Below are positions 39,072 through 50,181 of a stretch of DNA of 64,000 nucleotides, piece by piece. The position numbers were made by a program, and so were the translations under genes. This DNA comes from Byssothecium circinans (lineage: Eukaryota > Ascomycota > Dothideomycetes > Pleosporales > Massarinaceae), in contig ML977038.1 of NCBI GenBank assembly GCA_010015675.1, positions 62,001-126,000 on the forward strand, written 5' to 3'. How positions within the stretch are numbered: position 1 is the stretch's first letter; every line of letters begins with the position of its first letter. The notes below the pieces were generated by a model. That model was not told where the DNA came from, searched no databases, and saw only the letters and a program-made list of their open reading frames with translations.

Positions 39072-40111
39072 CTAGATCTGGATCTCGACATCATAATCCG
39101 TATGCAGGAATGGAGCTGCGAAGACTCCCCAACGCAAACACGGATGGGATCATGAATATCATCTCAAAGCATCATACATAGCAAGACTGGAGTGAGTTGG
39201 GATGGAAAGGGAGCATGTGGAGGGGCGGGTTACGGAATACCCAGCATTTCTAGGTTGATACCCGACTTTAAGTCAGCTTCCTCTTCGGGTGGATTGGTGT
39301 TTGTGTTGGATTGGATTGGATTGGTTGTGGATCATCATTTCATCATCAGCGGAAGCGATCTCATTTCTGGCATTTATACGTTGCATGGTTATCTTGTCTT
39401 CTGCATATTTACGGCTGCTATCATCACCTCTCTACTCACTCGACACCTTTCTTTTGTCAGAATCTCGTTGGAAAGGCATCATTTCTGCGTTTCCTTTGAG
39501 AGTCTGCGCAACTTAATTGTCGTATCACCCCTAATACACCCCTTCTCTTGCTCCCTCGGGCTGGACCCTGGCTTTTCTATTTGTCGGGGGTCTGGGCTTG
39601 TTTCTTGGGCCTAGATTGCTGGCTTCATTGCTTGTTGTCTGTTTAGGGGCTGTGCGAGTAGGGGATAGATGGGCAATATACTTTCTTCTTCAAAGTGATC
39701 AATTGATCCAAAGTCATTCCATCGTGCATGAGCATGTCTATTTCATGGACACTTGGCATCGTAAAGCCTCTACTGTATATCCCTGCATATTGTACATCCA
39801 ATCTCATAACGTACGTAACCCAAGCACGACCATTGACTCTGATCCCAGCCTTTTGACCGTGATTCCCAAAGTTGACCAAGCCAGCCAATATGCCCATCTA
39901 CAATCCCTTTTTCCCTAAACCAACCAACAGCTGGCCCTACTTACTATCTTCCCATACAGGACACAGGCCCATGTTAAAACAAGTTCCCATCTCATCAGGA
40001 AACCCCCCCAAAAAAAAAAACCCCCAAAAAACCTTAATTTATCCCATATACAAAGAAGAAGAAAAAAACCTTTTTACATAGTGTATCCTACAACAGCAAA
40101 CAAATCTTCCA
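39072..40111. other. Convergent 3' intergenic region
   Basis: About 1 kb of 3' sequence for two convergent genes. C-run and A-run tracts at 40003-40035 may be hard to assemble. No gene seen. Confidence 0.5.
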
Positions 40112-40887
40112 TCATACCCACACCCTCCCAACCAGCCACCACCCAACCGCCCAAAACCCCCAAGCCACCAGCGCCCCCACAACACCCATGCCTAGTATGA
40201 CCCACCCCCGCATCTCGAGCGCCTCACTAATCTCCATCTTCGCAATCTTCCGGATCTTTTTATGTAGGTACCATGGCTCCCTTTTCTTCGCTTCACTGCT
40301 ACCACCTTCTCTCTCTTTCCCGGGAGATATTGCGTCGTTGGGCGACACATGGCTGTGCGAGTCTCGACGCTTCCAGGTTGAATGGGCGGGGTCTTGGTAA
40401 GGTTCGGGGCCGAGCCATGACGAGGGGGAGAGGAGGGAGAGGAGGGATTTGGAGGAGGTGGTGCTTGGGGATGAAGAAGTGGAGGTGGAGGTGGAGGCGC
40501 GGTGGAGGCGGTCGGAGCGGTTTATCAGGAAGAGGGAGAGGAGGAAGGATGTGAAGAGGATGGGGGTCACTATTATCTGTTTTTCTTCTTGTTAGTAGTT
40601 GTTCGGAGTGAATTGGGATACATGGGAATGTGGAGGGTGGAGTGGAGTAAACGTACTCGGACGAGAAGCGAATCTTCGGCCTCATCTGGTGGCTGGGTTG
40701 GGGGTGAGCGTGGTGGGGAATTTGGGGGTGTTGTCTGGAGTGAAGAACTGTTTATCTGGCCGAGATCGAGGAAGGGGTCGTGGTAATGTTTCTTTCGGCG
40801 CGGGCGGGCGGGGCGTTGTCGTGTGGTTGGGGGTGAGGGGGGTGGAGATGGTGGGAGGTCTGAGGGTCTGTGCTGTGCTGACTCCAT
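40112..40887 (-). CDS. Small membrane protein, function unknown
   Basis: Two exons, 40887-40657 and 40576-40112, joined in phase by an 80-bp intron; 231 residues. The first exon is Pro/Arg-rich (SPPPSPPTTRQRPARPRRKK) and contains HYHDPFLDLGQI. The second opens with a hydrophobic helix (IIVTPILFTSFLLSLFLI), has a Ser/Thr-rich loop, then AKMEISEALEMRGW and a second helix (ILGMGVVGALVAWGFWAVGW) near the C-terminus. I do not recognise the family. The two-helix hairpin with cytosolic ends suggests an ER or organelle membrane protein; nothing indicates its partner. The intron is supported by clean GTACGT and CAG ends and by continuity of the hydrophobic segment. Confidence 0.6.
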
Positions 40888-42096
40888 GAATTCGTGCGTT
40901 CAATGCCCTGTCCAGATGTTAAGTAAAAGAGGATTTTGTTCAGCGAATGATTGAAGTCAAGATATTGGATCGAATGGTATTGATGGAGTGCTGAGAATCG
41001 ATGGGTTGCCGTTTCTTTGTTGGAGGCGGGACCCACGGGAATGACGACGATGGGCATTGGTTTAGCTCGGCTTTCGCGCAGGGCTGACGCGAACGTCGTC
41101 TGCCGAGCGTGACAACGCGTCTCTTCTGATTTTGCAACCATCAACCATGGGCGAGGAATGCGTTGTTCTGTATCGGGGCGAGTTGTTGGACATATCAGTC
41201 CACAGCTAGAGGGGCTTCACGGGTCACCCTCCTCTGTCTTGAAGGCGCTATCTGGACACTCTTGGAAGACAGTTCTGGACAGCAGTCTGGCAACACTTTG
41301 CTGGGTTGTGGAATGTGCCGAGCGCTTTTTAATACTGCAGGGCGATGACTGATCGGAACATCCTCCTAAGTTTCATCCTCTTCGTCTTCGGGATCCGCGG
41401 GCCACGCTTGCTGTGGGCTAATCTAGAGTTTGGAGCTTTTCGGATCCGAATTCTTCTCGACCGACAGCGAGTGCGAACACAGCCGTCTTTTTCTAACAAA
41501 CAAAGGGGCTAAAGTCGGGCTTTTAGGATTGTCCGGCCTCCTAACATTTGTTGATCTACCCCAGATGGTGCAAGAGTCTTCTGTAGCCGCAGCGCTGCTC
41601 GTATTTGGATGGCTATCATTGGCTCTGTGCGGAGTAAGCCCTCGCATTTGCTCGCTCCAACAAGACCACCGTTCAGGAACATCGGGGTACGTACGCATTT
41701 GCTGCTGCCTGCGCTTTATCATAAAGCATAAACTTTCTCGTCTTGACGCTATTTAAGATAGTCACACTTTGTTTGAAATCAAAGCCGCGTACGGCGCAAT
41801 TATTATTAGTCCACCGCATTCCTTGCGCTCTCTGGCTGACTCGGCCCGGACAAAGTAATCCGGACGAGCACACCTGTGACTTCTGGCACCATTGTCTTTT
41901 CGTCGTCATCTTTCTGACCTTGCCATCTGACGTCGACCTAATTTTCGCTTCCTTATTACTGCACCGTCGAATCTACAGAGCTTGAAGTCGGTTGGGGAAC
42001 CCGTCTGATTTGTATTGAATTTGGGAGTGTGCTACGCGGACGCGGACGCTTACGGACGAACGAGAGACACCTTTCGTGCGACGGACGCATCTCAAG
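40888..42096. other. Divergent intergenic region
   Basis: About 1.2 kb. A TATTTAAG element near 41750 lies about 345 bp before the regulator ATG. A 108-codon plus frame at 41430 has no family support. No gene called. Confidence 0.5.
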
Positions 42097-44821
42097 ATGC
42101 CCAAGGACGACTCCTCGGCGGCGCGCAAGAAGATGCGGAAGGGGACGCGCAGTTGCTTTGAGTGTATGTTGCCTCATGTCCTTTAGTCGCACCATCCCCC
42201 GCAGTCATCCTTAAGGGCCTTGATTGGATCTATCACGTCTTCGCAATCATCTTCATCTCTTCTTGTTCTCTATTCGTCTTGCTTCAACATGTCACATGCC
42301 ATCAAACTCGATCTGATTGCCGTCAGGTCGTCGTCGCAAGATCAGATGTATATTCCCCAACGATAACCCCGACGTGTGCTCAGAATGCTTCGCGCGAGGG
42401 AGCCGATGTATCGATCAAGAACATGCAGACCCAGAAGTTGTCGTCGACCACCGGAAGAACCTACGTGAACGGGTCTCACGTCTCGAAGCTCTTGTCGACA
42501 CTCTACTTGAAGATAAGACCGAACGAAGTACTTCCGACGCACCATCGATAATGCACAAAACACCAAACGTCATCTCCAAAGATAACTACCCACCTACACC
42601 CTTGTCGTCCGACGCTTCATCAGCAGTGCTCGGCAATGCACAAAGAGCACAATCAGACAGAGGACATCATGTCCCCATCCTGTCCGTCTTCGAGGCTGCT
42701 GTAAATAGATCCCCCTGCCGTCGCATCCGCACTACTGACAAGCCCCAGCTTAACAACACCGAAGAGCGCCTCAAGGCGCAATTGGAAACGCATCGCCAAG
42801 GCTCCACACCTGTCCCTTTCAACGCGGAAGAAGATCGTTACACCATCAGCTACAGAAATGCAACAGATGTAATGGAAGACTCTTCGCATGCCCAATCTGC
42901 AAAGAAAGAACGCGCAAAGCAAGCCCTTCTGAGCATGCTACCACCACAGCCTCAGCTTAACAAGGTTTTGAACAACAATAGTGAATGGTGGTTGACGTGG
43001 CGTCGTAAGTGCAGTGGCACGTGTACAACGCAGGATGAGACGCTTTCCCAATTTGCGAATAAGGCACTAGCTGATTCGAACATTGGGGCTATGGGAACAG
43101 TGGTGCTTGCCATTGGTATCTGCTCTGATGATGAAAAGGAAGTCGAGCGATACATCGAGGCTATCGATCGGTGGGTGCTTGCTGATGATGAGTACGCCGC
43201 TACACTCGAGGGCATGGAGCTCTTAATCCTGCAAGCGAAGTGGTATGCCGATGTTGGTCAACCTCGAAGAGCATGGCTGGCGCACCGGAAAGGCTTGATG
43301 TTTGCTCAACTCATGGTTTGCCTCTCTATAGCTTTTGTTGCACACGATCACACAGCTAACCAACCACAGGGACTTCACCGTAAACGAACAAATTCAGCCG
43401 CCCACGAATCAATCTGGTGGTCCCTATTTCACGGTGACCGTTTCCTCTCCCTCCTCCTCGGTCTTCCCTATGGTATCAATGACTCGCACTGCGATCTTTC
43501 TCTCCCTGGAATACCTACCAACGGCCCATTCCTCCCACCTCTAATCTTCATAAACCGCGTCAGTACACTAGCCGGCAAAGTCATCGACCGCAACCAAGGC
43601 ATGGCTGAGCAATCCTTCGCCTGGGCTTTACAGCTCGATCAAGAGCTAGAAGATCTCTACAAACAGCTCGACCCAAACTGGCTTGAGTATTCCGAGCTTC
43701 TAGCCGACGTGGAAGGCAACGCCGCAGAACTCAGAGAGAGAATCATGGCACAGATGATTTATCAGCAGATACGAGTCTACCTGCATCTCCCCTTCATGCT
43801 CAAATCCCAACTAAACAGCCGTTTCACATACTCCCGCACCGCCTGCCTCGCCGGATCCCGCGAAGTCCTCCGACTCTACCAATCCCTCCGCACAGGCCCC
43901 GTGCAACCCCTCTACGAATGCAAAGCCATCGATTTCATCGGCTTCACATCCGCCGTCCTCATCATGCTCGGCATCTTCAACTTCGGCGCCCCAGCCGTCA
44001 CCTCCCACTCCACGGCCTCGCTCAAGGAAAAGGAAGGAGACATCCGCCTCATCGAAATCTGCATCGACATTTTCCGCCGCGCGTCCTCGGAAAAGGGAGG
44101 CAAAGTCGCTATGCAAAGCAGCGACGTGCTTGAAAAAATGCTAATGAAGTACCGGCAAGAAACCAACCAGTTCGGGAACGGCGAACAACTCAGCTGCAGC
44201 GGTAACGGCCCCGAGATGATGGAGTTCGTCATCCCGTACTTTGGAACGATTTCCATCCGCAGAGGAGGCAAGGAAGTCGGGCCAGAGGGTCTGCCCGAAA
44301 ACGTGGCGGCGAGGAAACTCGCCGCTGCTCGTACAGCGTCGACGTCTTCGAATCGCCAGCGCACCCCCGCTTCAGACACGGCTTCCAATATCGACCTCTT
44401 CTCTCAATCGACGAACTCGAACCCGGGCTTGACCACCCCTTCCACGGACCCTACATCCAACACTTCGCCCTCGCAAAGCCATGGCCACGCACATGGCCAC
44501 GCCCACGGCTTCGGCTTCCAAGACCCGTTTGTATCCTACGAGGGCTTTTATAACTGGGGGAATGTCCTCGATGCGCCGACCACTACGACGAGTAGCACGG
44601 GGACGACTACTGGCGCCCAGATCAACGACGATTCTCTTAGTAATTACCCCTTGCCTACTAATAATTTCTCCTGGCAGAATATGCCTATGGATATCGATCA
44701 GGATTGGAGTTGGTTCTTGAATGACGGCGGTATGGGCGCGGAGGATGGCATTGGTGGGAATGCGGCGCAGCAACTGATTGGGGATTTGTTTCAACGGCAG
44801 GGGTTTGTTGGGTTTGGATAG
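42097..44821 (+). CDS. Zn2Cys6 (Gal4-type) transcription factor
   Basis: Three exons: 42097-42163, 42327-43315 and 43370-44821, giving 835 residues. The zinc cluster spans the first intron: CFEC-RRRKIR-C, then C at nine residues, CxxC and a final C six on (canonical CX2CX6CX9CX2CX6C), followed by a coiled coil (LRERVSRLEALVDTLLEDK). The middle is the fungal-specific regulatory domain (ARRAWLAHRKGLMFAQLM / LHRKRTNSAAHESIWWSLFHGDRFLSLLLGLPYGI). The second intron is 54 bp with GTTTGC, a GCTAAC branch site and CAG; it contains no stop, so read-through would insert 18 residues into that domain. The C-terminus is Ser/Thr-rich with a His-Gly run and an acidic/aromatic end (QDWSWFLNDG) that could activate transcription. 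Target genes unknown. Confidence 0.9.
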
Positions 44822-45041
44822 AGGGTGGGTGGGGATAGTGTAGGATAGATTTGTAACGGCCTTGGTGAAGCTCTCGTCGTTTTCTGTGGTTATTTTGGTT
44901 GGGTTGTATTGCGGGTGCGACCGGTGTTCGCTTTTCTTGGGTATATATAGATAGAGTAGGGGATCTCCGCTTTCTGCGAGGAAATGAACATGCCTTTGGG
45001 TTTTTACTTTCATGGGATAGGCTTGACTAAAATCTGCGCAT

Positions 45042-46192
45042 CTACAAAGTCCAAATGACCACCCTTCCATCAACACCAGTCGAGCTGACCTTGGTGACAT
45101 TGCCGCCTCGCTCTTCATACACACGGATCGTATTGATAGTGTTCTGATGCACCGTCTTCAACTTCGTGTCATCCGTGACCTTACCCTTCAAATCCATCTG
45201 CCTGAACATATTGAGCGCACTTTCCTCGCGCTGATCCTCAATACCAGGACGTCCCTTGCTCTCCAAGCTACCAGCGAGCTGCCAGCCATCCTCGGAACCC
45301 TGCAACCTGTAGGCTTCGCAATTGTACCCCGCAGCGATAATCTCGGATTCGGAGGACCAGAGGAGAGACATGAAGGGGAGAACCTGCGTGCTAAGGCTAA
45401 CAACTGCTTTCGGGGGCTGATCAGGCGCGGAGGGGTAGACAACCGTCAGCGTACTATCATGTGCAGCAAACGCCAAGGCATTGCCCGACGGCGAGAATGC
45501 AACGCTATGGATCCATCCAGCAGTGTTATTCAAAAACTCGCCGCATACGGTGTTGAAAGGCAGTCGTTCCCCCCAAGCAGAAGGCTCGGGCCTCTCATCG
45601 ACGCCCTTGACGAAGGCAGAGAGCACGCGAGCATGCCCGTCAGTGGAACCAGCGGCCAGCAGGACAGAGTTCGAATGCCAGGCCACAGAAGTAATCGTCG
45701 ATCGGATCGGCTTCTTGATATGCTTGCTGACCCACCAATTATCCTCTTCTTCAAAGTAGCATACGGGGATCAGGCGGGCGCCGGAACCGACGGCGAATTT
45801 GGTCTCCGAGGGCGCCCAGCGGACGCAGGTTGCTGCCCTGTTGATACGGAGGAGGACGAGGGTGGGTTTCCAGCCCTGCGGTGAGGGCTCCCAGACGTAT
45901 GCGTTACGGTCTTTTCGACATTAGCTGCCTGTGCAAGCTCCTGATCGTGGGGTTCGAGTTCGAGCTTACCTTGGGAGCACGTCACAATCTTGCCAGAGTT
46001 TGGGGCAATATCCACCCCCGTGACGGTCTTGTCGTGACCGGTAAGCTCATCCTTCAGCTGGTACTTTGAGCCGGAGCGCAGGAATAGGTCGATGTTGTTC
46101 TCGCGGGCGACAGCGAGTGTCCCGCGGTCGGCGGAGAAGGAGTGGTCGGCGATCGGGTGGTGAAAGAGGTGGTTTACTTCGGGAGGGGCCAT
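45042..46192 (-). CDS. ARC40: Arp2/3 complex subunit, WD40 (ARPC1/Arc40)
   Basis: Seven-blade WD40 subunit of the Arp2/3 complex, which nucleates branched actin at endocytic patches and hyphal tips. Two exons, 46192-45970 and 45910-45042 (59-bp intron), giving 363 residues. Family marks are HLFHHPIADHSFS at the N-terminus, LTGHDKTVTGVDIAP, RNAYVWEPSPQGWKPTLVLL and RINRAATCVRWAPSETKFAVGS. Then come IRSTITSVAWHSNSVLLAAGS, WIHSVAFSPSGNALAF and the terminal GVDGRVVIWTL. Length and order of repeats are those of Arc40. Divergent from the mS41 gene with 304 bp between starts. Confidence 0.95.
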
Positions 46193-46496
46193 CTTGGATC
46201 GTGTGGGCTATAGGAGACTCTCTACTATTGCGGTTGTGTATGTGAGAAATGGGGGTTTGGAGGTGGTGGGGTTGTGGTGACGGTGATGCCGGCCAGTTGG
46301 TGCACGGACGGCGGCCTTGGCACCTCCGAAAAGTTCACCACCACAGATCGACTTCGAGACATGGGCTGACGTTTGGTCTCCAATTCGCGTTTTCATCACG
46401 ACTGGCGCATCGTCGTCATTTGCGCTCCATTCCCAGTATGTATGGATAGCAATTACTCAAATCATCTCGATCTTAACAGTACCCTCAGCGGCCACC
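46193..46496. other. Divergent promoter ARC40 / mS41
   Basis: 304 bp serving two housekeeping genes. The mS41 frame is open upstream of its ATG but has no earlier ATG. Confidence 0.5.
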
Positions 46497-47219
46497 ATGA
46501 TACTCCGACGACCCCTTCTCAACGCGACCTCGACCGCAGTCTCCGCACCCAAAGTCTGCACCCGCGGCCTCCAGCACTCGATACCACTGCGGCCCGTGCC
46601 CAAGCCCATACCCTTCATTCCCGACCACGCCGCCTTCCTAAGCGCCATCGGTCGAGGTCTATCCGCACACGCTGCGAAAATCCCCTCTTGGGAAGCCCTC
46701 TTCACCCTCTCAACACACCAATTGAAAGAGCTCGGAGTCGAACCGGCGAGATCGAGGAAATATCTTTTGCAATGGCGCGAGAAGTACCGCAATGGAGAAT
46801 ACGGGATTGGCGGTGATTGTAAATACGTCCAAGACGGTGTCGCGGAATTGAAGCTCGTGGATGCGCCGGTTGGGAATCATCCGCTGCCGGGGATGCTCGC
46901 CCGCTCGGCTATGGCGACCGCGACACATGACCCTGGGACGAGGAAGGTGGTGGTGAATATCCCCGCGGACGCTGAGGCGCCGGTTGAGCCATTGGACAGT
47001 TTGAAGGGAGTAGATGGTGTGGTGGTCAAGGGAGCTAAGACGATCAAGGGGAGCTATGTGGAGCCTGTGAAGGGAAGCAATGGGTTGAAGGCGCGGATAC
47101 GGTTGCAAGAGGGGATTTGGGAGATTAGGAGAGGGCATAAGGTGGATGGTGGTGAGAGGAGAAAGGCTGAGGTTAGGGCGAAGCGGAGGGCTGCGGAGAA
47201 TAAGGAGAGGCAGAGATAG
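46497..47219 (+). CDS. FYV4: Mitochondrial small ribosomal subunit protein mS41 (IGR motif, Fyv4)
   Basis: Single exon, 240 residues. The N-terminus (MILRRPLLNATSTAVSAPKV) is a typical mitochondrial presequence, Arg-rich without acid residues. The IGR domain follows from about residue 41: IPDHAAFLSAIGRGLSAHA, SWEALFTLSTHQLKELGV, RKYLLQWREKYRNGEYG. In yeast this protein is Fyv4, a component of the mitochondrial ribosome small subunit. The C-terminus is basic (ERRKAEVRAKRRAAENKERQR region) and extended relative to yeast. The ATG at 46497 lies in a good context (CACCATGA) and is preferred because it begins the presequence. Confidence 0.9.
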   Translation: MILRRPLLNATSTAVSAPKVCTRGLQHSIPLRPVPKPIPFIPDHAAFLSAIGRGLSAHAAKIPSWEALFTLSTHQLKELGVEPARSRKYLLQWREKYRNGEYGIGGDCKYVQDGVAELKLVDAPVGNHPLPGMLARSAMATATHDPGTRKVVVNIPADAEAPVEPLDSLKGVDGVVVKGAKTIKGSYVEPVKGSNGLKARIRLQEGIWEIRRGHKVDGGERRKAEVRAKRRAAENKERQR

Positions 47220-47310
47220 GTCAATAGACAGGGTTTTTTGTATCATATGGGCTGTTCGAATAGGAAGTGTACCATAAGCAAGGCAATTGCACCATCACAC
47301 TTCGCACATT

Positions 47311-48480
47311 TCAACGACTGCGTGTCAAATTGACTTGAGTGTCCAATCGAAGCGGAGTGACAGTCGAGGAACCTCTGGAACGACAGACGAAGGAAACACA
47401 CTGCATAGTAAGAATCCGCTGCTTCTCAACAATGGCATCCGCCCCCCACCTTGGGCGATGCCTCAAACCCGTCAAACCCTCCACTACATCCGCCAATTTC
47501 TTGAAGTAAGTCGGCACCCCTCCCAGATAAACCAAACTCTCCCTTGTTTCCCCCGGAATATTCGCCCCCATATACCTACAACGATAAAGTACGCAGCCAA
47601 TCTATGTCTCACATCCAGTTACGGCGGTGGGGGGATATTTACCATGACCGAGTCTCCGGAAGCAACGACGCATTAGCGATGTCCATACACTGATCTCTCC
47701 ACTCCCTCTCCGCCATTTCCGGCACTTCGATGACCTTGGAGCCTTGGCTCTTCAGGCGGTCTAAAACGTCGACGATGAAGTTACACTGGCGTTTGACCCA
47801 TGTTGGACCGTTACAGAAAGCGGTTGGGAATTGGGGGCCGTAGATGAAGAACAGGTTGGGAAAGCCGTGAGAATCCATTCCGAGATATGTTTTGACGCCG
47901 TCTGTCCAGTACTCGAAGAGGGATTTATTCTCACGGCCGCGGATGTTGATTTGAATGAGTCCGCCAGTGACGGCATCATAGCCAGTTGTGCAGACGATGA
48001 AATCGAAGCCCATCTCCTCTGTGCTTGTATGAATACCCTTCTCGATGATCTCTTCGAGGGGAGTCGCGTTCACATCAGCGGGCTTGACGTATCTTCATTG
48101 ACGACTTCGAAGTATACATGCTCAAGAGGGACGCGCTTTGTGCCCCACCAGTACTAGGGCTCTATGGGCGTGAGTTAATCGCGATTGAAGCATCGTTGAT
48201 TCTCGCTCGTGTCTTGTTGCACCAGAACTTATACGCTTCGCGGTTGGCCTCTTTATTGAAGAGCAGGTCTTGGTAGTTTCCGAGCCAGAAGCTAAAGTCG
48301 GAGGAGTCGCAGTCGATTTGACCCATTTGACCCATTGGTAGTGCAGTGTTGACGGTTCGTTGGAAGACGGTTAATTGCTTGGCGACTTTGCTCAACTCTT
48401 GGACTATCGGACTCCGGTAGCTCCTGTTCCGATGACGGCGATCTTCTTGTCTTTGAGATCTTGCTCCTCGTGTGGCTAGT
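47311..48480 (-). pseudogene. Baeyer-Villiger/FMO-type monooxygenase relic
   Basis: Pieces of an FAD/NADPH monooxygenase in order but in several frames. IAVIGTGATGV (second Rossmann motif, about 48430-48455) is followed by a stop and a shift, then VQELSKVAKQLTVFQRT and a block ending FSFWLGNYQDLLF, NREAYKFWCNKTRARI (stop at 48162). Degenerate sequence (KRVPLEHVYFEVV) leads to VNATPLEEIIEKG, FDFIVCTTGYDAVTGG and HGFPNLFFIYGPQ. A still-normal intron joins to YMGANIPGETRESLVYLGG. About 60 residues between the FQRT and WLGNYQDLLF blocks appear deleted relative to the family, the N-terminal FAD motif is missing, and the extreme C-terminus has shifted frame. The gene is truncated and cannot make a working enzyme. 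Substrate of the ancestor unknown; such enzymes often belong to secondary metabolism. Confidence 0.88.
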
Positions 48481-50181
48481 ATGAAGGATGGATAAATGGG
48501 CCTATTCTGGGTCGGTGATGTGCTTATAACTCACGAGCTGTAGCGATATCTGAGGTGGTAAGGGAGGGAAGAAGAGAGAGAGGTAGAAAGTGACACTGTA
48601 GTACACCTCATCAATGCTGTAATTGTGAGGATCAAAATACTTACCAAATTGTGGTAAGGAGTACTTATTTCGATTCTACCCGCTCGTATTGTCGCACTAT
48701 CACGTCAATCAGAATAGTGACGCGCTCCTTCCTTGAGCGCCCCGATGCACTCTCGCTTAGCTTGTTCGAACCGAACTATCCATCAGTGATGCAGGGGCGT
48801 GAATGAAAGCAAGCCGGGGTGGAATCGTTGGTGTAGGTTCTGGTAGGGCGCGTCCGCAAGATCCTTCCGATCGGATGATGTTGATTTTGTCAGATGTGTA
48901 AGATTCCTCGCTCGCTGTTCGAGCTACTGGAACTTGTCCCTGGCCAGGTGGCAGTTGGGCAAGGCCGCCTTGCCATAATAATTCGCGCACGCTAGTATGC
49001 AATCCGTTCATGTACAGTTGTTTGCCCTGCTGGCAGCGTCTTGGGGGTGACGGTGACAGATGATGGGCGAAAGTGAGGCTTGCGAACCTCCGGAGGTAGT
49101 AGTACAAATTGAGGTGGCAGTGATGTCGTAGTTCGGTCGTGTTAAGGAGATTCAAAGGTTCAAATACGACTTTTGTTCCATCTGAAGTAGGCATGTGTGA
49201 TTCGAACTCGGGTTTAGAGCAGCAAGAAGGCATGTATATGCAATTGTGACGAAAGGCGAACTCAACGGCCCGCGCAAACTAAATCTTTCGTATAGAAGCC
49301 GCTCAGCCGAACGGAGGCAATCGATGTGAGGCTGGCCGTGTCATTGCAAACTGGGAATAAGCATTGCATTTGCGCGGGGCGCAGTCCTTCTAGAAGCCTT
49401 CCTCATACGAACAGGCGAGGAAATGCCGCAATTCCCACTCCCCTTCCCGTCTTACAAAAGAGAACAGCAATTGTACTGTACCTGTTTGTCGTGATTTGAC
49501 AGCTCCACCGTCCCCTGGCCGCGGGGAAGACGGCACTACACGAGCGCCCGCCGGTGAGATGAATATGGAGAGTCGCGCACTGTCCTGCTGACGTTGTACG
49601 TCGCACCGGGGCGCGCACACAGCCTAGCAACAGTGAACAAGCAATCCGGCCAGCACTTTACCAGATCATAATCTGTCATCCAGCGACGACCTGCACGAAA
49701 CGTGATAAGCCCGGCGACGACAACTGGGTAATGCGTGCCCTGACGCCCCGAGGCCCCGAGGCAAGGCAGATGTGACCCTTCAGCCGCTCTTCTCCGTCGA
49801 TTCCCTCCATGCCAGGGTGATTTTGTATATGTTGCCGTTGTTTTCTGCCTGTGCGACTTTTCGCTACTCCCCTGGGCCTTCTCTTTGGTTCGACATTTTG
49901 GCTTCCTATTTAATGTGACCAGCAGTTGGTGGAGCGCTCTGAGCATTCCATCAAGCCTAGACGCCGTGACGTCCCGTATATCTCCTTCTTGAACCGCACC
50001 GCACCCCTAGCCTGGCCGCCACGACTTAGCAGCTCTATCTCTAGCTCAGGACTCCCATCGAGTACCGCCAGCCGGAGCTAACTGGGAGAGACAATTCATT
50101 GAGTAGGTGCGACTGGATCAATCGACTATCGACTATCCATCGCTGACTTCCATTAGCGCACAACCACATCAAGCCTCCGTC
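48481..50181. other. Intergenic region
   Basis: About 1.7 kb upstream of both the monooxygenase relic and the next regulator. A 158-codon minus frame (48757-49233) and a 136-codon minus frame (49536-49946) lack any domain or plausible composition and are not called. The missing 5' part of the relic could have decayed here. Confidence 0.5.

Noticed and set aside
42327..44821. Treating the regulator's second part as a single uninterrupted exon
   Set aside because: The 54-bp stretch 43316-43369 has GT, a GCTAAC branch site and CAG and splits a conserved block; an intron is more likely although it contains no stop.
44372..45124. 250-codon minus-strand frame
   Set aside because: Overlaps the end of the Zn2Cys6 regulator and the 3' end of ARC40; no domain.
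45147..45884. 245-codon plus-strand frame
   Set aside because: Antisense to ARC40, whose WD40 frame is unmistakable.
49185..49225. T-arm-like string (gagttcgaatc on the minus strand) suggesting a tRNA
   Set aside because: Flanking bases do not form a T-stem, and no acceptor, D or anticodon arms can be built.
48757..49233. 158-codon minus-strand frame beside the monooxygenase relic
   Set aside because: Considered as a remnant of the missing 5' part; no FAD motif or related block found.
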